64,000 nucleotides of DNA from Schizochytrium sp. TIO01 (Eukaryota > Sar > Bigyra > Thraustochytrida > Thraustochytriidae): assembly GCA_004764695.1 (NCBI GenBank), contig SMSO01000031.1:680600-744599 (forward strand), in the 5' to 3' direction. Position numbers and translations under genes: made by a program. Shown here in pieces: positions 34,362 to 47,035 of the stretch (position 1 is its first letter; each line of letters starts with the position of its first letter). The notes beneath the pieces were generated by a model. It did no database searches and was not told where the DNA came from. It worked only from the letters and a program-made list of their open reading frames with translations.

Positions 34362-37300
34362 GAAATGCCAATCATAAAGGTCACGTCAATCGCCAAGGCC
34401 GCTTGGTCTATGAAGCAGGCGTACTGCCTCAAGTTTCCATCGTCATCAGAGGCGGCCTGGCCAGCCTCTGGAGCTTGCTCAGAAGCAGGGCATGGTTTGC
34501 ATTCTACCTGGGTACTAGTCACCTGAAAGCTGCTCGCACTTTTGATATTCACTCGCTGCCGCTCTTAATCATCGTCTTGCTGGTAACCAAACTTTGCACG
34601 CTGCTCTGCGGAGCATAATAGAGAACGAGCGATAGATACTCCGAAGTGAAGTTAGAGCGACGATCCAAGCTTAAAGGAACCAAACCACTTCTTCACAGAA
34701 TGAACTTCGTAAAGGGCTAGAAAGAGCGTGCGCAAGATGGAGCCCCGTTATAATGGCAAGGATGAAGAGCGAGAAAAGAAGTACCTAGTGTGATAAAGGA
34801 AGGGCAGTCAGACCAAGGCTGAAAGAATTGAAGCGAGAAGTCCTCTGAAGCCTCTCGCGAATCTTCGTGGATCTCTAATGCGCCAAAAGAATTATAGATA
34901 GGGCTGCTTCTTGCCACTCATTGCCCGCCCGTGTTCTGGGCGGCGGCACGTGCGGCAATTCTATTTTTTATTTTTTTTTTAAAACTAAATTTATTTTAGT
35001 CTAAACATAAATTTGAGAACATTTTATTTTTTATTTTTCTCTCCCCTCCTTTTCAGTAATCAAAGGGAAAAGGAAGATTTAAAATAATGTTATACCTGGA
35101 ATCTTAAAAAAAATGCTTCGGAAAATGAACAATGGGTAGAGCAATAGCAGACAGCTCCTAGTTTTATTTTCCCTTCGAGATAATGTTCTTCACAAACACC
35201 TGATCGTGTCATACCCTTACACTCAGGCTGTTTCTATGTTTATATTTGCATTCATGAAAGAATCCCCTTCGTGTCGTGCTTCGAATTGTCAGAAGTGGTA
35301 AATAGCAGGTAGCACCCATCTATTAAACAACTCTAGTCACAAGAAAGATGAAAGGAAAAACGTATGGGCCATCAGTTGAGAAACTTTTGGGCTAGTTGAC
35401 TCCAGCACTGGTGAAGAAGCGAGCCCAGCTTAGAGACCATAGCTCCTTTTGCTTTTCTGCATACAAATTATACTCTAGCTAATTCATGGGTCCAAGGGCA
35501 ACTTGCGGAGGCGACCACAACATCGCTCACTTCCTTTGGACCAAGCTAATGTATTTTGGTGAAACGAAAGCAAATAAGTACCCTATAGCTTCTCAGCACT
35601 TTAGAACCTAGGTTCCCTCCTCGTAGTCTGCTTCTTGTTTTGGTTTTCTGAACCAGAGGGTCAACTTGAAGCTACCTACTCCCAGTCGAAGCTACAAAGA
35701 GCTCAACAGATGACTTTCTTGCGTCGAAACCAGGGCATCAATGGAATTCTCGCGAGAACTTTCTCAGTCGCGAAGCTCGAATACTGCGAAGACTCCGTCG
35801 TTTCTGTGCTCTAGTTACTTAATATTATCAATCCCTTAATATGGGATAATGGAGCCTCAAAGTTGCCGCTCAAGCTGCGATATTACTGCTATTCTTCTTC
35901 TCTGGATAAAAGTAAGCGCCAGACTGTCCAAGCCTTTACGTTTGAATGCTTAAAGGCGATTACTTTCCAAAATTGTTGCTAATGGTGATGAATCTGAAAC
36001 ATTAGTCAAATAAGTATGGACGTACGTTGTGCCCTTGAATTGATATCTCATAAGATATACTGACACTCGAAACGTTGGCAATAATATCTTCTCGAAACTA
36101 ACTCCTTTAACTGACAAGCCACGCTGCTGGCAATGAATGTTACCGAGGGAGCTGAATGGTCGGCATGGGTATAGCGGCGATAAATCCTACCAGGGAACTA
36201 AATCTATGAAGATATGAAAATTGTTGTCTGGAAATATCAGTTTGATTCAACCGTTTATTTTTATTCTATCAATTGTATCCTATTTCTCAATCCAAAATCT
36301 TTATTGGTTTATTAGCATTTAACCTTTCATTTTTTATAGCTGACAGTTACTCAAAGCTAGTAACTACTACTAGGCATGCTAAATGTTCTATATATTTTAT
36401 AATTGTTAAAAAATAAAATAATAAATTAACTTACTGCCTAAGTCATGAATATTTAAACCATAATAAACAAGGGAAATATAATAGATCCCGGTTATCCGAC
36501 CATTGTGTTCAACACGGTCAGAGAAAGCGAGCCAAAGCATTTGCAAGAGCTCACCCAATGAAATTACGCTCAATGAAATACTAATCCACGATTGAGAAAA
36601 AATAGGCAGCATATGAAAAAGGAACTTGGTAGCGTGCTCACTTTCAAAAAAGAAGTACGTACGTATCAGTTCAAGATGGTGTCAATTATTTCTTGATCGC
36701 AGTGTTTTGAAGAATGTACAAGCTCTTTGAAGCCAAAAAATAGATCACTGATTAGACCCGCTTACGTTTCCTCTCTCTGCAGTAGGGAAAGGAGCAAGAG
36801 TAAGCCTGCAGTAGCTATTCCAGGTCGAGCCAGGTCTACTCGTCACTAACTCGAACCCACTTACACTAGTCTGAAAACCTCGTGCACATGAAAGACACGC
36901 CCCTTCTGCTACTGTAGAGCGTGCTGACAATTGAGTGGATCTCTAAAGTCGACTTTTGTTCTCCAAAGGACATTCATCAAAGAGTTGAAGGTAGCAGGAC
37001 TTAACGGTGAGTATTTCACCCATAGGATCTTCGAAGGGAGAAAACCTGCGGTAAAGCCACTTTGAGCTGCGAAAGAAATGGATTCTGATCGCAAGAAATC
37101 GCAGCTGTCTGTATCATTTTGCAACCCAAATGACAACTACAATCGATCGTGCTCTCGCATGATCCAATCACCAGTGGACTGAGCCAATTCGCATTTGCGA
37201 AACGGAGAAAGAAAATTAAAAAAAAAAAATGTAACGCGCCAACCTGAGGAATATTTTCGACCCATCATCAAACAATCCTGTCTGCAAGGCGTTCAAATTT

Positions 37301-38391
37301 CAAGTCTCGCTAAGGTTCTTTGTCAAGTCGACCATAAACTTCGCTTTGCTATCGCCTTTGCCCGCCCCCACTTCGGAGCATCTCACTTCGACTGCAAATG
37401 CAATTTCCACTCGCAAGACCTAATTCCTGCAAACTTAAAGCCGCCATGGCGGTGCTGGTACCTAACGCAACGCATTTGATAGTTAGCATCTTCTCCCATT
37501 ACATTCTTTTAACCTCTCTGCACGCGTCCTCCACTTGCCAAACTTCCTTAAGGCTGAAAGCATTTTTTTCTGCGGCTGTCGAACTGTGGTAACCTTACAA
37601 CTTCTTTTTAATCTCATAACATTACACGACTTACTAACTACAAATGAAAACGTGCCGCTCCAAGTGGCATTGCAAATTCGCCACGGCAGGGTACAATAAG
37701 TACGTGTCAAATCAGCCCTCGCTCTCAGAGACAGCTTTGGGTATCTAGTTAGAGCTAGGCACTAAACATCAAAGCCCTCGAAGTCCAATCAGATGAGTGC
37801 CACTGCAAAAAGGATCTCCGATATCAACTTCAGTTCTCGCCATGCTACGATGGCTGATTAAATCAGTCCAATGGCAAACAAACCCTTCAAGACTACTCAA
37901 ACTTTCTGGTTCTCGCTGGATGGCGGGTTCTTCGTCCTCGGATTGCTCTCGCGACTTGCAGAGCGGGTGCCACTCGGCCTTCGCCGAGTATCCTGAAATC
38001 GACGGCTGGTTCTTCACATGGTGACGACAACCTCGCGAGTTGAAGCGCCGTGCCAGTCAGGTCAGTGGCTTCTTCGAATGAATGCAGACAGTCCACGAAT
38101 TTGCAACGAACTGGGATAGGCATTCAGGCCAAGATCTTCGAGCTCCACCATCGTAGCAACAACGTGCGTCGAGCATTACTCAAACTCCGGGGTCTTTCCT
38201 CTTCTCTGAGCGCGGTACCAAAAGCGATGCAAGCGAGCTAAGCTACCTATCGAGACCGAGCCAGGGCCGAGCGGCCAACGCGGCGGCGTGCGAGGGCCCT
38301 CAGGCTCTTCTCTCCTGAAGGTTTGGCAGCGCCAGAGTCGGCCTCAGCGAGGAACTCATGGAGCAATTGAGCCGCCTTCGCCACAAGTTTG

Positions 38392-38429
38392 TTCTGCTCT
38401 GCTCTGCTCTGCTCTGCTCTGCTCTGCTC
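38392..38429. repeat. (CTCTG)n pentanucleotide repeat
   Basis: About seven perfect pentamer copies. Confidence 0.95.
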
Positions 38430-38650
38430 GCTTGGCTCCGCAAGAATTACAAGTCACCATTCATTGCCAGCTTCGCCGCCAACGCCATCATCAGCTCAGT
38501 GGCAGGTCGCCAAGGGCGGAGAAGGCCTGCGAGAAAGGGCGCCGAAGAGCGCAGACAGAATATTTCGCGACGCCTGCGCTGCGTAGATGAAAATGTAAAT
38601 CGAAATCGTCGCCGCGATGCGGAAAAGCAATAACTTTAGAGGTGTGCGTA

Positions 38651-38654
38651 TCTC

Positions 38655-38685
<31 letters not shown>

Positions 38686-38724
38686 GTATATGTGTGTGTG
38701 AGAGAGAGAGAGAGTGTGTGTGTA
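38651..38724. repeat. (ATCT)n, then (TG)n and (GA)n microsatellite cluster
   Basis: Tetranucleotide tract followed by TG and GA dinucleotide tracts. Confidence 0.9.
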
Positions 38725-38860
38725 AATGTGGGTGTGCGAAAAGGGATCTCCACATTGGACACGAAGTTATGAAGTTGGGGCTACTTAGTTAGTTTGGATA
38801 GTAAGCTGCAAGAGATTAGTTCATGTCAGCGCGTACCTCGTGGTTCAGGTTCCTCGCCTA

Positions 38861-38922
38861 GGCGAAGACGAAGACGAAGACGAAGACGACGACGAAGATT
38901 AAAAAGAAGACGAAGACGAAGT
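38861..38922. repeat. (GACGAA)n-like purine-rich repeat
   Basis: About ten imperfect hexamers; in one frame it gives an Arg run, which explains spurious open frames here. Confidence 0.85.
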
Positions 38923-39668
38923 TTGATTGGGTCACGAAGGCATTGCCTCGCTCAGAAAGTTCAAGAGAAAGCTGCTTGGCATGGCGTTTATGCAGAGTCA
39001 GAGGGCCAGACTTGGAGAACGAAGAGCCGAGGAAGTCCTCGTACTGAGGACGTGTTGCAGAAGAGTAGGTGTGGGTCACGCATTCTCCGAGAGCTGCGGA
39101 AGAGAGCTCAAGCGCTCGACTTTACTTGGGAGTTGGCGTGATGGGCAGCATGGGAGCGTTATCTACCTGGGTGCGAAAGCTCTGCGAAGACAATGGTCGC
39201 CTCTGTACGAAGGACCTTCTTAATACGGGAGGCTCTGAGCGAGCGAGAAGGTGATCGCAATTTTGGGTGGAGACTTTTGTGGAGAATAGAGACATGAGTT
39301 CGGCGTGCCACAACGATGCAAAGGCCAAGATGCGTCACGAAGCAGCCAAAAGTGGATTCGTCAATATCAAAACGGGACCCATTTATTCCAGATCACCGGT
39401 ACCCCTGGCCTGCTCAGGGTTCTATGGTCTGGTATTCGTTTCATCCTTCATTTCTAAGATGAAGGAAGCCGATCAGCATATCGAACGTTACATCCTACTC
39501 TGACCGACTGCTTTGCATGATAAGTAATGCTGTCCGTCCTTGAGGTCATACCATATTCATGTGCAAACTAGGTTGCATCGCATCGCCACACGAGAGGTCA
39601 ACATTCACTGAAGAGGTCCTGTCCAGCTCACGAAGAACGATCATTGAAAGGTCATAACTTAGAAGGAC

Positions 39669-39694
39669 AAAAAAAAAAAAAAAAAAAAAAAAAA
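39669..39694. repeat. Run of 26 A
   Basis: Uninterrupted A run. It could be a retroposed poly(A) tail, but no source gene is recognised to its left. Confidence 0.95.
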
Positions 39695-40948
39695 GAACCA
39701 ACATTTAATACGTGCTCAGCTGAATTGATTATAACGTGGGAATTATAGCACGAGCAGACCGAACTGTCAAGCCTTGCACAAAGGATTTAAAATTCCCACG
39801 GGGGCACCAGAATTGATTGTCTGACCTCATTGTGAGCTTCTTGGCTACAGAGCTAAGTGGCCTGATACATGCCGTTAGGGAACAACCTTGCGAAAAGGAC
39901 TGAGATATTGCATGCTTCCATATAAGCAGCCAGCATACTCAGACTATTCTCATAAATGTCAGCGTAAAGCGAAGAGGAGCAGAAGCATCCCCAACAAAAG
40001 AGTTGGATAGTTAAGAATCTAAATGTTTTACAAATCAGATTAGATATATATTTAAGTTTGAAATGTAGTCGAGGTGCTTCCAAAGTGTCCCGTGGCTAAT
40101 GCATTTCAGAACCTTTGTAGCGCTGTCAACACATGATCTCATGTCTTCGGTAAGGAGTTGTCTCCAGAATTCTCACAAACATATTTGGTCTCATGGGTGG
40201 GAATTTATCCTCAAAAGCTTGAAGGAACCGCCACTATATTTAAAGACTCTCACATTGATTTCAAACCTGGAGGGAATTATTCGATTGATCTATTCTCAGA
40301 ATTTTCTCAGAGCCCGTCAATCAGTAAGAAAAAAAAAACTTTGTACTTTGCAACGCCTCATTTCCTGATCCCTGAAGACACGAAATGAAACAGAAAACAG
40401 TGAAATGCCTCTGGCCAGATTGTGAATCTCCAGCACCAGAAAATGCCAAATCATTTTTTGGCTCTCCTGCATACATTGTCTAAAGGGGCATTCGATAGAA
40501 ACTTAATATTTGACATATGCTCAGGACCGAAAAAAAAAAAATGGTAACTATACAGCGCTAATATTTATAACTACACGTGTAGGGTCCAATACACCTCAAA
40601 CTTCATGAATAATTATTTCACTAAAATCAAGGCTCGTCCAAAGTTTTCACAAATTCTCTGCATCGATTTCAGATTATCCTTACTAGCCTCTGGCTTATCT
40701 GCACATTCTATCGTAGGATACTCATTGCTATCACAAAACACAAGATCTTAGATGCTGCTGCTCTCTGCTGATTTTGCTTACACATAACGTCTATCTTTTA
40801 TTGAAAAAGGGTGGGCAGGAGAGAAAATGAGAATCTTGTTACTAGATGAAGCAAAATGAATGATGATGATGATAAGAAGTAGGGAGAAGAGTGGATGCCA
40901 ACAAAAGCGTCAAGTCTATTCTCCTTAAAGAAAGATAGGAAAAAAGAG

Positions 40949-43900
40949 TTAAAAACCTTGCGATGATGGCGGCTGTTGCTGCTGTGACGACGCTGATGTC
41001 GGTTGTTGGTAACCTTGCGAATAGCCACCTTGTGAAGAATAACCTTGACCTCCTTGTGGTGGTTGGCCTGCATACCCGGTCGCGCCAGGCGCTTGATACA
41101 TACGGCGTTGATTCACCTGCAGTTGTTGCTGCGAAAGCTGTTGGGTGTTGGGCCCTGGAGCTTGCTGGGGGTACATAGGACGGGGACCAGGTCTTGGGTA
41201 GCTTCCTTGCTGAGGATGGTGTCCATACTGCCCTTGGTTTTGCGCGTAAGGAGGTCTTGGGCCTTGTGGAGAGCTCGCTTGCGGGTGCATGCCTTGTTGA
41301 TACCCAGTGGGAGGTGGCGGCGGACCTGTGCCAGCACCGTGCGCAGGATAGTTTCCAGGGCCCCTAGAATCTCCATAGTACCCTGCAGGTTTGTTTGCCA
41401 TGGGCGCCCCGCGTGGTGAGGGCCCAGGACCGCCAGGGTGACCACCTGCGGGCCCCCGAGGACCTGAATAGTTACCACCCATGGGAGGACGAGCACCTGC
41501 GACGCCGTGCATGGATTGGTAATCTACGGGCTGGGCACCAAGGCGAGGGTGCGGCTGCCCAGGCTGTCCAGGCTGTCCAGGCATGCGCGGAATGGGCTGA
41601 GGACGTGCTGGACGGCGCATTTGAGGATTCATAGGTGGACGCAGTGACTCGGGTCCGAATCTATAATCCCAAACCTTGACCATCCAATCTTCACAGCCCG
41701 TAACGATACGGCCATCAGGAAGAGGCAGTACGCACAAGATCCAGTCTTCGTGCTTTTGCAGCTTCGTACACCATTTATCCTCCTCCAGGGACTGCAGACG
41801 GTCCAGCATGTGCTCGTCAGAGTCGATGCGACGGACCTCCACATCGCCATCGCGAATTCCACACACCAAACTCGTAGGGTAACCTTTGACCACCCTCACA
41901 GCCAGCGACCAGCATACGCCGACAGGCCAGATAAAAGTTTCATTTAGCAACACGAGCTTTTCTGCATCCCAGACCCGAATATAACAATCCCAGGATGCGG
42001 AGAATACTCTGTTCTCGTGAGACGTGAGTGCCGTAATGATACCAAAAGAACGCCGCTCGCGGTCAGACTCTGGTCGTTCCAACTGCTTCTCGTGCTTTAA
42101 TGGGTCACTGGTAGACCACACCATGAGCTTGCTGTCGCGTCCACCACTAAACAAGTAAGAATTGCAAATTTCAAGGGCAGTGACCATATCTGTATGCTTA
42201 TCAAATGTGGAAAGAAGTTCGTACGTGCTTGAGTTCCACACCTTGATCTTTTTATCTGCGCCACCAGTAAAGATTTTGTTGGCTCGTGCATGTACAGCGA
42301 TAGCTTTCACAGCTCCTTCGTGAGCCTGAATCTTCTTATTCTCTCGTTGAGTGTCTTTAGAGTCCATGATCATGCGAATAATGAGATAACCGTCTTCGAG
42401 GCCAATAAACAGAACTTTCTCAAGAACAGTAAGAGCGGTCACTGCATTCGTGCGTTCGCTATCGTCCGTGACCCTACCGCCTTTTGGCTGTTTGCCCTGA
42501 GGAACCAAGCTTTGTTGTTGTGAAGGCTGGTTAGGCAACGGTGAAACGTTTACGGTTCGCTCACATGCCCAAGTACGGCTATTCCAGATTTTGATTTTGC
42601 CATCTGCAGACCCACTAAAGACAAAATGACTCACCTTGATAAGGACATTGATTGGCCCGATGTGTCCTTTTAAATCCTTTACGAGGGTCATTGCCTTCAT
42701 TCTCCATTCCTTGGTTGATACTACCGCGTCCTTGCATTTCTTCGATGCGATCGTTATGGCCATCATCGTTTCATAGTCACAGTATGGCGCGATGCGTACC
42801 ATATGGTCCTCTATTGTTTGCCCCATACGCTTGCTCGCGCGGGCGTGGATCTTGGCTGCGTTCCCAGTCAATCCAGAGCTCGCTGCTCGCTTCATGCTGG
42901 CCCGGCCACTGTTGCTGCTACTACTGCTGGAGATCTCTGCCAGAGGTTGTGGCGTGGGCGCCGGTGACGGCGATGCAAATGAGTGCTGCTTATTGATCAG
43001 ACCCGCAGGAGACGGTGGCACTGCAGCGCTTCCAGGCGTCGTAGGGCTCAGCAATGGTCCTCCAGTAGACCCCGGAGTTGCAGTTGGGTTTGCGGCACTA
43101 GGTGTTGAGGAATTCAAGCCTCCATCCGCAGCTGAGGATGACGACGACAAGTTGTTGTTCATATTATTGTTGTTGTTGACATTGTTGCCGCTGCTGTTCG
43201 GATTCGAGTTTTGCCTGCTGTTGTGAGGTCCTGCCTGATGATAGTTTGATGAACTTTGTGAGTCCTTCATCTCAACATCACCTTGGCCTTGAGAACCACC
43301 TGGGCCCGAGTTGGCTTGGGAGCTTGCATCGTTGCCTAAGGATGACGGTCCTGATGAGGTTGAGGACGTGCCCGCGCCCTGCTGCTGCTGTGGCGCGGAA
43401 GTGTTGTGACCTCCTGCCGCAGAGCCTGTCTGAGCGTTCGATCTAGGCCCAGACCCACCAGGCCCTCCTGACGCAACGGACGAAGCGTTTGCAGACTGAT
43501 CAGGTGCGGCCACCGGAGCTCCAGGGTCTCCTCCACCTGGACGGGAGGACCCCCCCGTGGAATTATTAGCGCTTGGACCATGGGGACCTGCAGAAGAGTT
43601 TGTGTTGTTTGTTGCGAGATGCCGATGGTTTTCGCCATTACTGCCACCGTCAATGCCATTGTTGCCAGCACCATCTGCGGACGTCGAGGTGGATGAGCTG
43701 TTCAAATTGGCGGTATTGTTTTGATTATTGCCGTTCGAGGTTGATGAAGAGTTCATGTTGTTGCTGTTGTTGTTGCTGCCGGAGGAGCTTGGTCCGTCTA
43801 ATGAGCCTGGGTCCAGATTGTCGGAACTGACCATTGGAATATCTCCAAAGTCCATCAAAGCTGAGCTCATTGACATTGTAGACGATGTACTATGCAACGG

Positions 43901-44038
43901 TGCAGGCGAAGCGGCTAAGGGTGAAGTCATATCATGATTCAGATCACCGCTGCCCCCGAAATCATCTGTAGACATGCCGGGCCCGTCAAGAAGGTTTGAG
44001 TCTGTGAGGGCCGCGCCTTGATCACTACCGTCGGCCAT
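40949..44038 (-). CDS. WD40-repeat protein with long low-complexity termini
   Basis: 1029 residues. Residues 1 to about 395 are Ser/Asn/Gly-rich with runs of Asn and Ser. A helical, F-box-like stretch (about 410-450, MVRIAPYCDYETMMAI..SKKCKD) leads into about seven WD40 blades (about 455-800): HFVFSGSADGKIKIWN, KIFTGGADKKIKVWN, YLFSGGRDSKLMVWS, RVFSASWDCYIRVWD and RIVTGCEDWMVKVWD are all visible. The last 230 residues are Pro/Gly/Gln-rich (PGQPGQPGQP, GPPPPPTGY), as in proteins that enter condensates. The repeats resemble plant ZFWD proteins, but no CCCH finger is present. A scaffold role, perhaps ubiquitin- or RNA-linked, is only a guess. Confidence 0.85.
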   Translation of the reverse strand: MADGSDQGAALTDSNLLDGPGMSTDDFGGSGDLNHDMTSPLAASPAPLHSTSSTMSMSSALMDFGDIPMVSSDNLDPGSLDGPSSSGSNNNSNNMNSSSTSNGNNQNNTANLNSSSTSTSADGAGNNGIDGGSNGENHRHLATNNTNSSAGPHGPSANNSTGGSSRPGGGDPGAPVAAPDQSANASSVASGGPGGSGPRSNAQTGSAAGGHNTSAPQQQQGAGTSSTSSGPSSLGNDASSQANSGPGGSQGQGDVEMKDSQSSSNYHQAGPHNSRQNSNPNSSGNNVNNNNNMNNNLSSSSSAADGGLNSSTPSAANPTATPGSTGGPLLSPTTPGSAAVPPSPAGLINKQHSFASPSPAPTPQPLAEISSSSSSNSGRASMKRAASSGLTGNAAKIHARASKRMGQTIEDHMVRIAPYCDYETMMAITIASKKCKDAVVSTKEWRMKAMTLVKDLKGHIGPINVLIKVSHFVFSGSADGKIKIWNSRTWACERTVNVSPLPNQPSQQQSLVPQGKQPKGGRVTDDSERTNAVTALTVLEKVLFIGLEDGYLIIRMIMDSKDTQRENKKIQAHEGAVKAIAVHARANKIFTGGADKKIKVWNSSTYELLSTFDKHTDMVTALEICNSYLFSGGRDSKLMVWSTSDPLKHEKQLERPESDRERRSFGIITALTSHENRVFSASWDCYIRVWDAEKLVLLNETFIWPVGVCWSLAVRVVKGYPTSLVCGIRDGDVEVRRIDSDEHMLDRLQSLEEDKWCTKLQKHEDWILCVLPLPDGRIVTGCEDWMVKVWDYRFGPESLRPPMNPQMRRPARPQPIPRMPGQPGQPGQPHPRLGAQPVDYQSMHGVAGARPPMGGNYSGPRGPAGGHPGGPGPSPRGAPMANKPAGYYGDSRGPGNYPAHGAGTGPPPPPTGYQQGMHPQASSPQGPRPPYAQNQGQYGHHPQQGSYPRPGPRPMYPQQAPGPNTQQLSQQQLQVNQRRMYQAPGATGYAGQPPQGGQGYSSQGGYSQGYQQPTSASSQQQQPPSSQGF

Positions 44039-45185
44039 GTTTGCTTGCTTTTGCGTGTGCTTTTGCCTTTGCTTGAACTTTAGCGTATGCTTGAGCTTGC
44101 TCAGCGATTGATAGATTAATCGATAAATGGGTTTAAAGAGTCAGAATATCTCTGTTGAATCAAACAAATATAGGTCACAAACAGTTTTCGTTTCGCAAGT
44201 TTGCAAAGTTAGTTAGTGTGCGTTCAGCAAGATACGCTTCAGAGCCCTGGTCATGCATACATATCCCGTCTCCGCCGCCAAATTAATAAAACCGAAACAC
44301 CCAAAGAAGAGCCTCTAAGCGTTGAAGTATTAAACACAAACCAAAACTTAAAGAAATAAAAAGATACACGAAAATTCAATCTTGCTGTGTTGTCAAGATT
44401 CTTTCGATAGTTCAACAGTTCGTGCAAGAAACAAGCCCTGGCCTGAATTTGCGGCCTTCCTTCTACTCACCACCCCAGGTGCAAAGACCTGCCTCCAATC
44501 ACTTCGCAATAGAACCCTGGTTTTATGAGGCAATTTCTTCGCTTTCTATATGAGCAATTTGAACACACAAATTGTGAAGGCAAAAAAATAGTACTACTTA
44601 CCGATCAAAAAGGACGACAAGGATGCCTGCGAGCGGGCGCACGACGAGCTGCGACTGCAGGAAGATGTGACGTGAGTAGACCTTTCAGATATTAATCCGT
44701 GTCCGCGTCCGCCAGGTCAATGGCGCGAGCACAGCGCCACGCTCAGAAGCGGAGGCGCCAACGAATCGAAAAGGCCTCTGAAAAGGAGTAGCTTGAGGCG
44801 GATCTGTCCGCAGTCAGGCGCCCTCCGGGCTGCCTCGGGCCTCGCGGGAGCCCTTCACCAGTCCTTCTCAGTCTTTCCGCAAGCCCAAGTCCCCAAGAGC
44901 TGCGCGGGCGTGCCTGGGTACCGTCTGAACGGAGCTTGAGTAGATTAATATGGCCAAGCTGCGCGATGAACGAGCGAAGGCAAATCGAATGGAATGAACA
45001 ATATGGACAACAGCCAACCCGAGGCGCGGGGCCGACCGGCGGCGTCTAGGCGGCGCTCGCACGCTCCGAAGCGGCTCGGACTCGCAGCACCTCCTCCGCC
45101 TCCACCGCCGCGACGGGCTCTTCTCTATCTAGAGGCGCCGCCGAGCTCTCGTGCGCTCTGCTCTCTCTACCGACAGCAACAAAGA

Positions 45186-45219
45186 AACAAACAAACAAAC
45201 AAACAAACAAACAAACAAA
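45186..45219. repeat. (CAAA)n microsatellite
   Basis: About eight tetramer copies. Confidence 0.95.
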
Positions 45220-45589
45220 GAGATTAATTAATCAACAAACAAAAGGGGCAAAGCAGAGAGAAACAGAGGGAAGACGGGAAACGCTATAGCCCACTTGTGC
45301 CTCCTATACCCCACTGTGCGCCCCCCTCTTGCAAGCGCCTTAAACTCCCTCCACACTAGAGTATTCCTCGCCGTAAGTGGAGTATAACCACGCGAGGGCG
45401 GATCGCCTCCTCGAAAGAGAGGGAGAAAAAAGGCGCGGCGGAGAACGGAACGCAGGCGGCCAATATGGGCGGGAAGAGAACGGCAGGCGGCAAAAGGGGC
45501 GAGCACCGGGAGATGGAATGGGCAAATTAGAGAATGCAAAGGAAAAGTAAATGGATACCTAAGAAAAGCAACTTCAACCTCAAAGAAGA

Positions 45590-45647
45590 AATGAAAATGA
45601 AAATGAAAATGAAACAAACAAACAAACAAACAAACAAACAAACAAAG

Positions 45648-45720
<73 letters not shown>

Positions 45721-45744
45721 GAGAGAGAGAGAGAGAGAGAGAGA
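45590..45744. repeat. Compound (GAAAAT)n, (CAAA)n, (GAAACAAA)n and (GA)n tract
   Basis: Four repeat types follow each other over about 150 bases; the octamer part has about six copies. Confidence 0.95.
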
Positions 45745-46870
45745 AAACTGGAGACCAAGACCTCGAGCACCACAACCGAGCAGCGGAGCAGACCCACGCA
45801 GCGGAGGGCGGGCCGCGGAGAGAGCAGGAAGGCCTCGAGCAGAGGCCTCCTTCGGCCTGGGCTGTGCCCTGGGGCGCCCCGCGGGCCGAGCGCGGGCGGC
45901 CTGTGAGCGCAGACGCGGCGGCTGTCTGATTGTCTGTCTCTTCTTCTCTCTCTTTCGCCCTTTCTTTCTCTTTAAAGTTATATGGAATTTTAGCAGAAAA
46001 AAGAATTGAAAATATGGTGAACGAATGATCTTTTTAACCTTTCTTTGTCAAGAACAAAGAAAGAAATTAAGAGACGAGAAGATTTGTGAATGTAAAATAG
46101 ATAGATATTCTGCTCGGGTGCCAATACCTGTGGAAATACCCGCCCAAGCCGCCGCTCAAGCTCGCGCTGAGGCCAGAGGCTCTGGCCTTCACCAGGCTGC
46201 CTTCGGCCTCGATTTCGAGAGCATCGCGCGAGCTTGAGCTCGAAATCCACCCTCGAGAAGTGCCACGATTTGCATACATTCCTAGTCCTAATTTTTCTCT
46301 TTCGCTCATCTCATAACCGCGGGTGCTACAGTTTCCGCTGAGCGCACGCTAAGAGCGGGAAGAGGCGCTATTTTTTCCCTTCGCGCCTCCGCGCTAATAA
46401 ACCCATAGCGACAGTTAGCGAAAAGGCGAACTCACTCATCCTCTTTAGTGTACTTTCTCTTCAGATTGATTTGCTTTCGAAGCTCTTTTGTTTATCATAG
46501 ATAGCAGAAATGAGCAATTTAAATGAGCAATTTCGAGACTGATGGAGATAATAATATAACACTTTCTTCACTTATCTGTCTATCGAATGATGTTAATTGA
46601 CGGCGACGACTCCGGAAAGAAATGTATTCCTTCGCTTTCTTCGATCGCAGAGCAGGCCAAGACGAGCCTGCGCGGGCCTCTGCTGCGGACGACGTGAGGG
46701 CGTGGCTGCGGCGCCTCCTCGATGGCCGCCAGGTCCTCCCTCGCGAGGGCCACGCAGCTCCAGAGCAGTGATTCGAGGAGAAGAAAGAAAGCACCTGCTG
46801 CTTCGGTTGGTTTTTTCCCAGCGATTTTGATTGACAGTTTTATTGATTGATCAGTCAATTGAAAAGGCCC

Positions 46871-47035
46871 AATCATATCTATCTATTATCTCTATAGATT
46901 CATCTATCCATCGATCGATCTATGTATTTATCTATCTGTCTAATATACAGATATCATATGATCTATCTATCTATGTATCTATGTAACTATGTATCTATGT
47001 ATCTATTCATCTAGCTATCTATCTGTCTATGGATG
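46871..47035. repeat. Imperfect (TCTA)n microsatellite
   Basis: About 160 bases of imperfect TCTA/TGTA/TCTG units, an old tetranucleotide tract. Confidence 0.9.

Larger units (their letters stand above)
32008..40948. other. Long non-coding spacer rich in simple repeats
   Basis: About 9 kb without a recognisable gene on either strand. Open frames here are short, overlap on both strands and follow simple repeats. AT-rich blocks (34.9-36.4 kb) alternate with GC-richer islands (33.7-33.9 kb, 38.2-39.2 kb). Main repeats are listed separately. Confidence 0.5.

Noticed and set aside
36760-36870. A tRNA-like stretch with a CGAACCC block
   Set aside because: No acceptor stem or cloverleaf can be folded around it; no tRNA gene was found in the window by eye.
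45228-45797. A 189-codon minus-strand frame with FVSF repeats
   Set aside because: The repeats are the translation of GAAACAAA and GA microsatellites; no gene-like sequence remains outside them.
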